Assembly: GCA_035578175.1 (NCBI GenBank)
Contig: JAQMRL010000001.1
Span: 238,839,038 to 238,903,037 of the forward strand
Direction of reading: 5' to 3'
Source: Catonia carolina
Taxonomy: Eukaryota > Arthropoda > Insecta > Hemiptera > Achilidae
Length of the DNA: 64,000 nucleotides
The translations under genes were made by a program, and so were the position numbers. Below are positions 11,278 to 21,613 of the stretch, piece by piece (position 1 is the stretch's first letter; each line of letters opens with the position of its first letter). Under the pieces are notes generated by a model. It did not search any database. It was not told the origin of the DNA and saw only the letters and a program-made list of their open reading frames with translations.

Positions 11278-11511
11278 ACGAACTAAAGACTGCAGATGAG
11301 ATCTAGCCAATAACAGCCAAGGTTGTGTGAGGTTTCCCCTTCGCTAAGTCACACTCTGCTCCACTGAACTTCAGCTGACTTTTGTTAGGTTGTCATCCAC
11401 AGCAGGACTACAACGTGAAAACACAGGATACGATTAACGAAAGTCAATTGGCTCTGTGCTGTGATCTAAGTCACTATGCTCCGACTTCATCTGTAGCCTC
11501 CAGTTCGTTTA
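11278..11511. repeat. Candidate small fold-back (MITE-like) element
   Basis: The ends are imperfect inverted repeats: CTAACGAACTAAAGACTGCA on the left (from ~11275) and, read on the minus strand from ~11513, CTAAACGAACTGGAGGCTAC; both continue CAGATGA. Inside, two direct copies of CTAAGTCAC...TGCTCC lie near 11344 and 11467. It is about 235 bp and higher in GC than its surroundings. No clear target duplication is visible. Confidence 0.4.
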
Positions 11512-11625
11512 GCTATAGTATTCTTTTTTAATAAATGCAATGCAACCGATGAGAGGGGTGGTAAATAAAAAAGAGTGATAATTAAATGTCAGACTTAACC
11601 GGGAATCGAATATTTGCTCCGCATA
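11512..11625. other. No gene seen
   Basis: Short spacer without recognisable features. Confidence 0.3.
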
Positions 11626-11634
11626 AAGAATGTG

Positions 11635-12772
11635 CAGCACTATGTTGCCCTGCTAAGAAAAATAGCAGTAACAGTAAATTTTTCGATTTTGAGTTTTGCA
11701 TGTATTCTTACGTTTAGGACTACGAGGAATCCAGTGAACTAACTAAAAAAGTCCAATCTGCAAGGGTTACTTAGATATCAATTTCAATCAAGTATTCATA
11801 GGTAGTATCTACATGTTTTTTCCAGGCTTACAAAGAAAAAAACAGTATATACAGATACTAACGGAAAAGGCAGTATCTGCACTGTCATTACTGCCTTCTT
11901 TCTTAGTATGCTACAGATACTACTGGCTTTTTTACTTAGAAGACTTTGATACTGAATTCATTTACTGCTTTGTACATCAATGTCGATTAGTCATAAAAAT
12001 TCATCGGTTTTAAAAGTTTAAGGTAGCAACACCTTAAATATTGACCTGTGGGAAAATTCTTGATTTAAAAAAAATCATATTAAAAAAATATTGGGTGCCA
12101 GCTCTAGCAGTAGAGCATGAGAAAACTAAATAAATAAAACTATGTTTCTTTGTATTCAGCGAAAACATTTAATGCATCAACTGCTGACAAACTTATCGTT
12201 AAATTACCCTAACCTAATTAAAATATAGCCAACCTTTTTCTGCCGCGACTTTAATAAAACACAAAACTTAAAACCCCCTTAATATAGGTATACGAAATGA
12301 ATTTACCTCAAACTAAATATCTTTCCTCTTTCTTCTTCTTCTTCTTCTTCTGCTTCTCCTCGTTCTCCTGGTCACCTAACCAAATTTTTCTTCTTCTTAA
12401 CCAACTGTTCCAAGCTGAATTTCCAATGGAACTCAGGAAACCTCTGATTGACAAGCCGCCCTCTCCTACCAACCCCGTTCAACCAACCAGGTATGTTTAC
12501 TAAGCAAAAAAGCAGAATCTGCTGTTTTCCTTAGTATTTATATAATTATTACTGCTTAGTACTAAAGGAGTGTCTGCTTTTTTAAATGTTGTAACTAAAT
12601 TTTCTTAATTTTCAACTAAAAAAAAGTTAAAAACTTCCCTACCACATATCACAAAATCATGATGTTACATTAATAATTGTATTACGGCTGTCGAAAAACT
12701 GTAAAGCCATTTTCGTACATTTCAGCTTTTTGCACTTACTGCCTTTTTTCTTAGTAGGGCAGTATGTGTATA
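11635..12772. repeat. Cluster of a ~20-bp motif in both orientations
   Basis: Versions of TACTAAGAAAAAAGGCAGTA occur near 11650 (+), 11827 (+, weak), 11908-11890 (-), 12499-12516 (+) and 12756-12738 (-). The outermost two lie in ~30-bp inverted repeats (11642-11672 and 12736-12766). Within the cluster, 12506-12516 and 12573-12583 form AAAAAAGCAGA inverted arms. This is probably one or more nested fold-back elements. A (CTT)n microsatellite lies at about 12326-12352. The reading frames here look like chance. Confidence 0.4.
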
Positions 12773-12775
12773 TCC

Positions 12776-13825
12776 CCTAAACTATAGATTCACTTGCCAG
12801 AGCCAACGAAAAACTACGTTGTTATGAAAGTACACTACATATAGGCCCCTAACACACAATTTCTTCAACGTTAATTTGCTAATACAATTTTATATAAGGC
12901 GGAACAACGTGTACTGCTGAAATGCCCTCTAAAGCCTACGTTTTCTGTTACATAAATTCATATTGGTAAAACCGTGAATGTAAATTATATACGGAGCAAA
13001 ACTTTTAGGTTTTTTTAATCAGAAAAAATAGATGCTCTAAAACTGTAACGTATTTTCTTATTGCTAAACAAACATACACATGCAAGATTTAAAAACAATT
13101 AACGAGACGATAACGATAATCAATGACTAGCTCCTAATGCCACAATGAATCTTTCCAAATGGCATTTTACATTAAATATAAACTGAGAAAAGACTTTAAA
13201 AAAATAAAGAGAAAGGTATGAATTTATTAAATAAAGTAATAGTTAAAGCAAATGATAACTGCTTTAATAAAACGACGATGAAGTTAATTAAAAAACGGCT
13301 TGAATTTGATCATAAAAAATCACAAAGTATTTTCTGCAAACTAATATTTTATGTTTTTTTTTCTCTCTCAGCTCAAATATTGAGCAATAATCATTATAAT
13401 AAAACCATTATTCAGTGTAATAAAATAATAACGAGAAAAATAACTCTAATAACAAACAAAATTATAAGTTATTCAATAAGACGATTACTGACTCGTATAC
13501 GAGTAAGTATACTTATCGGAAATAACGACAAACTTTTCGGATTTATTAGATACAAGAAAAACTACCATTTTCAAAGAAGATAATAAAAGTTTTTTATTTA
13601 ATACTAGGTAATTGCTTGAAATATTATGCCAGTGTCTTTTCTTAATTTTAAGAATGAAATTTTAGGTATATTACGATTTTTATTCTGTTAATCTTAAAAT
13701 AAAAAAATAATTAGGATTCTAAAATCATTGTACCACTGTGATTCTCCTCCGTGAGAAAGGAGGGTTTTGAAAGACATTACAAAACATTTCAGTTTACCTT
13801 CGAAGTTAAGTAAACGAATTTTTAA
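12776..13825. other. No gene seen
   Basis: A 121-codon open frame at 13218-13583 is rich in Lys, Asn and Ile as expected from A+T-rich sequence. I recognise no domain in it and do not call it a gene. Confidence 0.4.
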
Positions 13826-13827
13826 TA

Positions 13828-15173
13828 CAGGGTGATTATAAATGAAATAGACACTTCCGACAGCTTTTTAAACATCAAACTGGTGTATTTGAATAGGGTT
13901 ATATAGGTTTGTAGGGAATTTTTTAAAGTTTATGTTGGTACAACTGTTGCTAGCATTTTGTTGTTGACTGCTGTTACAACGACCAGTCTAGCAAAATGGC
14001 CGCTACTCAAGTGGAAAAAAGCTTATTGTGTTCTTGAATTAGCCAACAAACTCGGTTACGGTTGTGCAAAGTCTTTTCAGAACAGAATACGGTAAACCAC
14101 CACCAACAAGTCAATCAATCTATGACTGGTATAAACATTTTGAAAACAGTGGATGTCTGTGTAAAAGGAAGAGTACTGGAAGACCGTCTGTTACAGAAGA
14201 ACAAATTGATAGTGTTCATGATGTTTATGTAGCAAGTCCAGAAAAATCAACTAGATCAGCAAGTTTAGAATTGCAAATTCCTCAACCGACTGTGTGGAAA
14301 ATTCTGCGAAACGTTTGAAAATGACATCTTATAAATTGCAGTTAGTACAAAGTTTAAATACCAGTGATAAAGTCGTACGTAAAAATTTTTGTCTGGAGAT
14401 GCAACATTGTGTTGGAAATGACGACGCTTTCTTCAATCGCCTAATTTTCAGTGATGAATGTAATTTTCACATTAGTGGAAAAGTTAAAAGACATAATTTT
14501 AGAATATTGGGCACAGAAAACCCAAAAATAACTTTACAGCATACACTCGACTCCCCTAAAGTAAACGTCTTTTGCGCATTATCTCGTGAAAAGGTTTACG
14601 GGCCGTTCTTCTTTCACGAAACGTCAGTAACCGGAGTAATTTATCTGAATATGTTAAACGAATAGTTAATGCTTCAACTCCAGGAAGATAGTAATAACTT
14701 CATTTTTGTACAATATGGAGCTCCGCCTCAATGGCCCTTACAGGTCAGAAGTTATCTTGATGAATGTCTTCCTAGACGATGGATCACTCGTGCAAGTGAG
14801 GAAAATATTGTGTTTACGCCGAGGCCACCTCGTACTCCAGACTTAACACCCTGCGACTTTTTCTTATAGGGTTATGTAAAAGACAAAGTTTTTGTACCAC
14901 CGCTTCCAGTAGATATCGATGATCTAAAACAACATATCGTAAATGCTCTTGCCACAGTTGACCGTCATATGCTTAATCGTGTGTGGGAAGAATTCGACTA
15001 CCGTGTTGATATCTGTCGTGTTATAAATGGTGCACACATTGAACATCTGTAAATATTTTCAATAAAAACTTAATGAATTCTTCTTTATAATCATGTAAGT
15101 AATTACCTTAACTTTTCAAAAAAAAATTTTCTATAAGCTATCGTAACTGTTTATTTCATTTATAATCACCCTA
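13828..15173 (+). mobile_element. Second mariner-like DNA transposon, inactivated
   Basis: The terminal inverted repeats share AGGGTGATTATAAATGAAAT and then diverge. TA dinucleotides flank both ends (13826-13827 and 15174-15175). The ~1.35-kb length and a single transposase gene fit the Tc1/mariner superfamily, but terminus and protein differ from the mariner family at 1072 and 8323. The transposase is broken in several places, so the element is dead. Confidence 0.85.
13996..15052 (+). pseudogene. Tc1/mariner-superfamily transposase, broken, second Asp lost
   Basis: Conceptual start MAATQVEK at 13996. Segments in order: helix-turn-helix region (SLFRTEYGKPPPTSQSIYDW, then STGRPSV); ASLELQIPQPTVWKILR; first Asp in FSDECNFHISG; FVQYGAPPQW where the second catalytic Asp is Tyr; RTPDLTPCDFFL; and a C-terminus ending INGAHIEHL with stop at 15050. 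Lesions: frameshifts near 14020-14055 and 14313, an in-frame TAG at 14663 and a TAG at 14867 in place of the usual Trp codon. Counted from the lost Asp, the next candidates are 41 residues (TPD) or 46 residues (PCD) away, longer than classical DD34D. Confidence 0.8.
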
Positions 15174-15175
15174 TA

Positions 15176-16350
15176 TACTCGTAATAATGAATTTTCAGTA
15201 ACATTATAATGATTTTTAACGAGTTTTAAAAATAATACTAAAGATTATATTTTGTTCCATACCTTCCTGTATAAACCCAAGTAGTAAATTTAATTCCTCC
15301 CCAACTATATATTTAATTAATCATATTATTAATTTAATCTAAAAAATCTGTTTTTGACAACTAATAACGAAAGCATATTTTCGTCGTTAAAAAAGTTCAC
15401 AGGTATTTTTACATGCAGATAGCTAAAAATATTTCATTCATTACAATGAGATTGCTGGCATTCATAACCTGGTGCCCTGGAAAGGTGGCAATAGTAACCA
15501 CATATAGAATTAATCTGTTAAAGTAGTTTCCTGAACTTGTACTGTTATAAAAACATGTAAAGTGTATATTTTTACTGGTTCTAAACAATTGTAACGCTTA
15601 TATTGAGGTTACTGTGCAATGACCAATCTTGATCTGTTTCGGATAAAATTTTCCGAAGTAAATATTTTTTTTTGATTAGTGGTGATTTCCTGTGATCATT
15701 ATCAGTTTTATCGGATCTTAAAAAAATAAATCTTGTAAGTTATTTTCACATTCTTTTGAAATAATTTTATGTGCTAAATAACCATTGTATACTCTATTCA
15801 ATGTAAGAAAGACATGTCGAGTAAACAAATAATGACGTCACTGAGCATGCGCATTATTTAAAAATGTGTACACGCTGATTGAAAAGTTAACAAAAAAATG
15901 TATTTAAATACAAAATACTTTTAAAAGTACTTTTATAAATGAAACGTACATCATATCATGTTTGATGTTTTAAGTACTGATCAATATATTTATAAAAACG
16001 TTAGGCCTATACTTTATTCTATTCTTGTTCACAAATAAATGTGGTTAAAATTTATATATTATATTACCTCTGATCTGTATGACGAAACAAAAGAACTTTA
16101 AAAGTAAACATTTATATTTTAATGATTAGTCATCTAATATTTGTTTGGTCACTCGTTATTTCACAATTAAATTTGACCAAGACGAATCCAAACCCATAAA
16201 TCTCTCTCCACATTTTTGACAAAGAACATGTCATCGTTATAAACGCTACCAGTCGCTTTTGACATCGTATTGTCTCGCATCGTTCTTACATGCATTATTA
16301 TTTTAATTGAATTTAGTGTTATAGTATATATATGTTGTTTTTTCATTTCT
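15176..16350. other. No gene seen
   Basis: A+T-rich, no supported feature. Confidence 0.4.
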
Positions 16351-16361
16351 ATTTATCGTTT

Positions 16362-16687
16362 TTTTTTAAATTTCTAATTTATGTACGTTGCAATCTGTTC
16401 AATTGAGAACAATAAGCAACCCCATGACCCAATGAGATGAGGATGATGTGTATGACGTGTAAATGAGGTGTAGTCTTGTAGAGACTCAGGCCGACCATTC
16501 CTGAGAGAGTATAATTAATTGAACCCCAACTATCAAAGTACACCGGTAACCACTATCTAGTATTAAAATCCGAATAAAAGTAACTACCTTTACTAGGATT
16601 TGAACCAGGAACCTTCGTTTCTGAAAATCAGCTGTTAAACAGCTGATTTTGGCGACGACTTTACCTCTAGACCGACCCGGTGGGTTA
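16362..16687 (-). repeat. tRNA-derived SINE with 11-bp target duplication
   Basis: Read on the minus strand: a tRNA-like head with A-box-like GGTCTAGAGGTAAAGTCG and B box GGTTCAAATCC, a body through ACCGGTGTACTTTGATAG and CTCAGGAATGGTCGGCC, a distal part, and an A-rich 3' end. Direct repeats ATTTATCGTTT at 16351-16361 and 16688-16698 flank it exactly. A perfect 12-bp-arm hairpin (16624-16650) sits between the A and B boxes. The distal part recurs at 28440-28580. Confidence 0.85.
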
Positions 16688-16698
16688 ATTTATCGTTT

Positions 16699-19600
16699 AA
16701 TTCTGTACATGGTTAAAAGCGCGTATCAGTTATCATTAAAAGTGTTGCATTTTTTCTTAGTCACCGCTTTATCAGCTGATTTGGTAACCGTAGTTTGTTT
16801 ACTCAAAATATTTTTCTTACGATAAACCGAGTATAGTATTTTACATTTGTTAAACCTTCATGAAGTTGTATGAAAGCCAGGAAACGAATACTGTATTTGG
16901 TAAATAAAACAAGCTGAATATTCTGGTAATATATTAAGTTTGACATTTAAAAAAATATGGTATGAATATTTCAGGTTAATAACGAAGGGAGTTATCAGTC
17001 AGCTGGTCACCCATACAATATGTCAGTCAATTTAGAATGTAATAGGAAGGGAACTGGTCTAAAGAGAATAATTATCAACGAAATGATTGAAGTTCCGGCC
17101 AAATGGACACCCAACGGCAATATTAAATAAAATTTACTTCAAATCAAATCAATCAAAAAATGTGGCACCTTTACTCCCTGTTGATAACTTCATATTACAC
17201 CTTACCCTTCATTCATTCAATACATTTAAATTCACCCTCTCTTAAAATATATTTTTTTGTTTCCGTTTCATGAACTTTGCAAAATAGAAATATCTACCAG
17301 TCATTTCATATACTATATAAATTTCATCAATTATATTTTTCTGAAATTCAAATTTCATTAGGAACGGTTATCTTATTCAATAAACTATTAATAGGCTTAA
17401 TAAATATAATTTCACTATCGACACATATTGTATGTGTTGTCTTTGTAAGTGTTGATAAAAAACAAGGATTTTTTAATAGAAAATATATGAATAGGCTACA
17501 GTCTGTTCACTATGGAACAATGTCCTGAAAATATTATGAATTTAAGTCAACAAAATAAGTCAATATAATAATTTTTAATTATTTTATATAATAATTTAAT
17601 GCCGACATATAAATGGATGAATTAGTAATAGGTATGTAATGTCTTGATTAAAGGATTCCCCCACCGGTGTATCTCCTAGTAGCATTACAAATGTACAAGG
17701 CGATATTAACCATAGGTTTATAACCTGACTGCTATTGATAATTATGTAAACATTTATAATTAAATTCTTACATTTTGTAAATCATTAAACTGGTTAATTA
17801 TAATTAAAATCTTATTTCTAAATTATTAAATTAAATAACTTAATAATCTCAGCTAATAATTCAAAATCAAGTGTTAATTTAGTGATGGAAGTTGTAGCGT
17901 TCACTACTGCTACGATTAAATTGGATCAGAAATAAATTAACACAAGATATTTTAAATTTAAATGTTTTTTAATTTTTAATAAAGGATTATATAGATACTA
18001 AATTTTACAATAAACTGACTCTACTATTTTTGTTTTATATCTCAGGGATTTTTTTTAAATTTATTATTATTTGAGTACAATTCCTTAGGTTTATTGCAAC
18101 AATGAAATATAATAAAATAAAAAATTACAATTAAATCTTTGATTTTAACTACAATAAAATACTGGTCTTTTATAATTGATTAACAAAATTTACATATAAT
18201 TTAGAAATGTTGTTCGTTGTTCATACCGGTTATTTATTTTAAGATGGTTTGCTGAAATAATTATGTATTGTTGTGTGTATGAATATGGCGTCTATGAAAG
18301 CGTTTTGATTCTTGAAATTTTTCATATTGATTTTATTAAATAGATTTGAATAGTCCGTGTTAGAAAATTGATAATAATAATTCCTTACTTGTTACTTCGT
18401 TCCATTAATTATAATGTATTATGCTTCTTTTTAATTTTCTTCTATAATTTAAACTTTTTATTGGAGCTTATTGTCGTGTTGCCATTTCGTAGATCGTCTC
18501 ACCCACAACGACGCTTTGACCGGATCTTTGTTTCTTCATGTTGAATTTTAAATTTTGATTAATAAATTTTGATTATTCGTAAAAAAATTCAAATTATCGT
18601 TTTAACAGACGTTATTTATTTTATTATGATTATTCACATCACTCATTTAATTGTTCATCTCCGTTTTTGATTTTTTAATTATCTTTAACAATACACAATT
18701 TAGTTACACTTTTGACTCACGCAATCTTGATTTTAATCCCGCTGTCGTTTAAATATAATTACATAAATTTTATAAATATCGACGATTAACTGGTATCAAT
18801 AATTAAATATAGAATATTTATTTAGATTATGCCAGTATTAACAATTTACAAATTTTATTTATACTGTTAAAAGAAATATTATAAATATATACCAAGTATT
18901 CCTTGTTAATAGTTTTATATGTTATAATAAATGTAGTGGCTAAACTGATCATGTGACCGTGACCACTAATGCCAAAATATAGGTCAATGTCATGCTACAA
19001 AGTTTTTATGTTTAAATGAATCAGAAGAGTGTTTAAAAATTACAAAAAACATTTATTAAAATTTTAAAATAAAGAAATATCTACGCAGATCATCAAATAA
19101 ATTTAAAAGACTTATTTACAACACAAATTTATATTTTATTTGAAAGTTTTAAAAATTATCAAACAAAAAGTAATTAATATAAGTGAATGCATATTTGATT
19201 TGGTCTGCTGTTGACCGGGGCAGTTTGAAGAGAAAGGTTGTGTTTGTGTGCGGTTTGATTTAAGGAATGTGTTAAGTAATTAAAGTATAATTGTTATAAT
19301 AATTCTTAGTATAAAGTCACTGATAGACCTATGAAATAAAATCGAGTGAAAGAACATTATTTAATTGAATTATGGCAAGAAATATATTAAATACCAACGG
19401 AAAATTGAACGAAACTCTTAAAGCGAGCGACGGACTTCAGAAACGATGAGTATAGAACATTAACCGGTAAACTATTAAAATATTAATTCAATAACAGCTG
19501 AGGTAGACTTTATAAAATATATTAAATAATAATAATAACTAAATAATATCTAAAATATTCTAAATATAATTTTTTTAAAAGCCAGTTAGTTTCAATTAAA

Positions 19601-19734
19601 ATTTTATTTAAAACCGATTTTCATTTGTTTTATTTTGATTGTAATTTGTTTTTATGTGTTAAATAAGTTAGAAATAAATACTAAATGTTACATCCTCTTG
19701 ATAATTACGAATACTTTATTCTTATTATGTTTAT
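16699..19734. other. About 3 kb without a recognisable gene
   Basis: Very A+T-rich, with many short direct and inverted A/T runs but no convincing reading frame, splice pattern or repeat match. The 83-codon frame at 17277 looks like chance. Confidence 0.4.
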
Positions 19735-19746
19735 ATTGTTTAGGTC

Positions 19747-20146
19747 TGCCCATATCAGACAGGTGGAGTGTTAAATTATTTACACTCAATCTGTTCGTTG
19801 CAGGGTTAAAATAAATTGTTCTGTTTCTTATTACATGGTCAGCCAATTAAATGACTGAATCATTTAAGAACAGAAGAGGTAGAGGTGTAAAAGACACAAA
19901 TCAGAGTTATCTTCTCTGAAAGTAATGAATTTCATTATACAGCCAGACCCTGCCCTGTGGTGAATAAAGTGAAGGTGTCATTTGCAGAGTGGAAAATATG
20001 TGCTTTTCAGAGGGCCCAGCATGCTGATAAGCAAACTTTTCTACTCAGTGAGGAAGGCAATGGTAAACCACCTCACTCCTCGTTTTACTTAGTAAAACCT
20101 CTAGAGGTTCAAACCAGCCTTTCGGCTGATGACCTAAACAACAACA
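19747..20146 (+). repeat. AAC-tailed SINE-like element, copy 2 (full length)
   Basis: 400 bp flanked by a perfect 12-bp direct repeat ATTGTTTAGGTC (19735-19746 and 20147-20158). This defines the family's ends: it starts TGCCCATATCAGACAGGTGG and ends CCTAAACAACAACA. The 70-codon frame inside it is chance. The GAGGAAGGCAATGGTAAACC segment resembles conserved core segments seen in some animal SINEs (weak inference). Confidence 0.9.
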
Positions 20147-20158
20147 ATTGTTTAGGTC

Positions 20159-21370
20159 AACAGCCGTGATTTATTAAATTATGTTTAAATCCCGTTTTTG
20201 TAAGTAATAAATTTTATGTAATAAATCACGGTTTTATCTTTATTCATTCGGAAGATATCTGTAATGAAAGTGTGTTGTTTATTCTGTACGAAAGCAAGTC
20301 TTGTCTTGGAAACCGATCGCAATTATGTTTTGTTTTTAATTTTCCGACTAAACGTACAATATAACATATATAAATATTCCGTTAAAAAGAGCATATTTCA
20401 GAAAATCAAAAACGCCAAACCAGAAAACATTTTTTAAAAATGATTTTTTTTTAATTCCTAGGTAGACTCCCCACTTAAGGTATTTGGTATTGAAGTAAAA
20501 CATATTTAGAACGTAATTTATTTTAAATTTGTTCAAATCATATTTCCAAATCGAAACCTGAATTAGAGAACACTATTTACAAAAGCACTGGATCTAGTTA
20601 CAGTTTCTGTTAGACTTAGTTCAGTTCATAAATATGAAGTATAATTATTGAACCTGTTAGAGAAACAGGATATGTACTAAACCCATCCAAACGATTATAG
20701 TACAGGTAGTGGAGTATTAGAGCGATGACGTCACAAACCGAAGTGCACATGTATGTATTACACACATGACTAGGTGGCCAGAACCAATTAATACGTTGTC
20801 AGTTATTACCTAGGGGTCATAAGCCATCTGTATTATTATAACACATATTAGTTATCAGCTAAACTAAGCTAAGGCAATTATAGAATAGACTATTGCAATA
20901 TTAAGATATTGAATATGAGTATTATTACTGATTGTATTAACAGTTTTATTAATTAGAAGATTATTATAATTTATAATAACAATTTTTGTTAATTTATTTC
21001 TCTGACCTGGCAATTTAAATATACCGGTAACTTTTAAGTTAATTCTGATTGAATTGAAAAAATAAAAATTATGTTCAAAAGGAAAACTAAGGTGTTATAT
21101 GGTTGATAATTCTATTATACAGCGTATTGACAAATATACATATCTCAGCAAGTCAATAAAAGCGAAAAAACCTCTAAACAGCTGAAATATAGGAGCACAA
21201 AGATGTGGTGTGCTTTCGGAAGATCAGTGTGCAGTTCCCATACTGCTATTATTTACCCAAATATAGAAAATTATGAAAGACCTGATGGAGAGCCTGACCA
21301 ATACACAAAGATCCATGATAAGATATGGAATATTAATTTGAACGTTTGGGTAAACAAAGAGGGTATTCGG
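20159..21370. other. No gene seen
   Basis: A+T-rich. A short open frame at 21203-21400 shows no recognisable domain; its end reads into the palindrome at 21371. Confidence 0.4.
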
Positions 21371-21424
21371 CCAGTAATGTTTTACATCTATTATTTTTAA
21401 ATAATAGATGTAAAACATTACTGG
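21371..21424. repeat. 54-bp palindrome (26-bp perfect arms)
   Basis: The left arm CCAGTAATGTTTTACATCTA... is mirrored perfectly by ...TAGATGTAAAACATTACTGG with only TT at the centre. It directly abuts the LINE tail that follows. Confidence 0.95.
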
Positions 21425-21606
21425 ACACACAATTACGCAGAGAGATGATCGATGGAACAAGGAGGTTTTACAGAGGGGGCCCTGGTTGAAAAAAAGAGGT
21501 AGAAGTCATCCGTTACCACAGTGGAGATATGACTTGAAACGAATGGTAGGATTTAACTGGGTGGTAAGGGCGCGGAACAAGGAATTGTGGAGGAAAACAG
21601 AGTAGA
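21424..21606 (+). pseudogene. LINE C-terminal fragment
   Basis: The frame GHTITQRDDRWNKEVLQRG... then WRYDLKRMVGFNWVVRARNK and ELWRKTE ends at a TAG (21604-21606). The order GH-x(n)-R-DDRW ... W-x-DL-x(2)-M-G-x(2)-W-x(3)-A-x(2)-R-x(2)-W is the familiar last segment of insect LINE polyproteins downstream of the reverse transcriptase. The upstream part is missing; it starts exactly at the palindrome. A DNA transposon lies 8 bp downstream. Confidence 0.6.
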
Positions 21607-21613
21607 CTGATAT

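Noticed and set aside
12320..12376. CTT-rich stretch that could be the AAG tail of a minus-strand LINE
   Set aside because: No LINE coding sequence lies on the expected side; treated as a microsatellite.
13218..13583. 121-codon plus-strand frame
   Set aside because: Composed of Asn, Lys and Ile as in random A+T-rich sequence; no motif.
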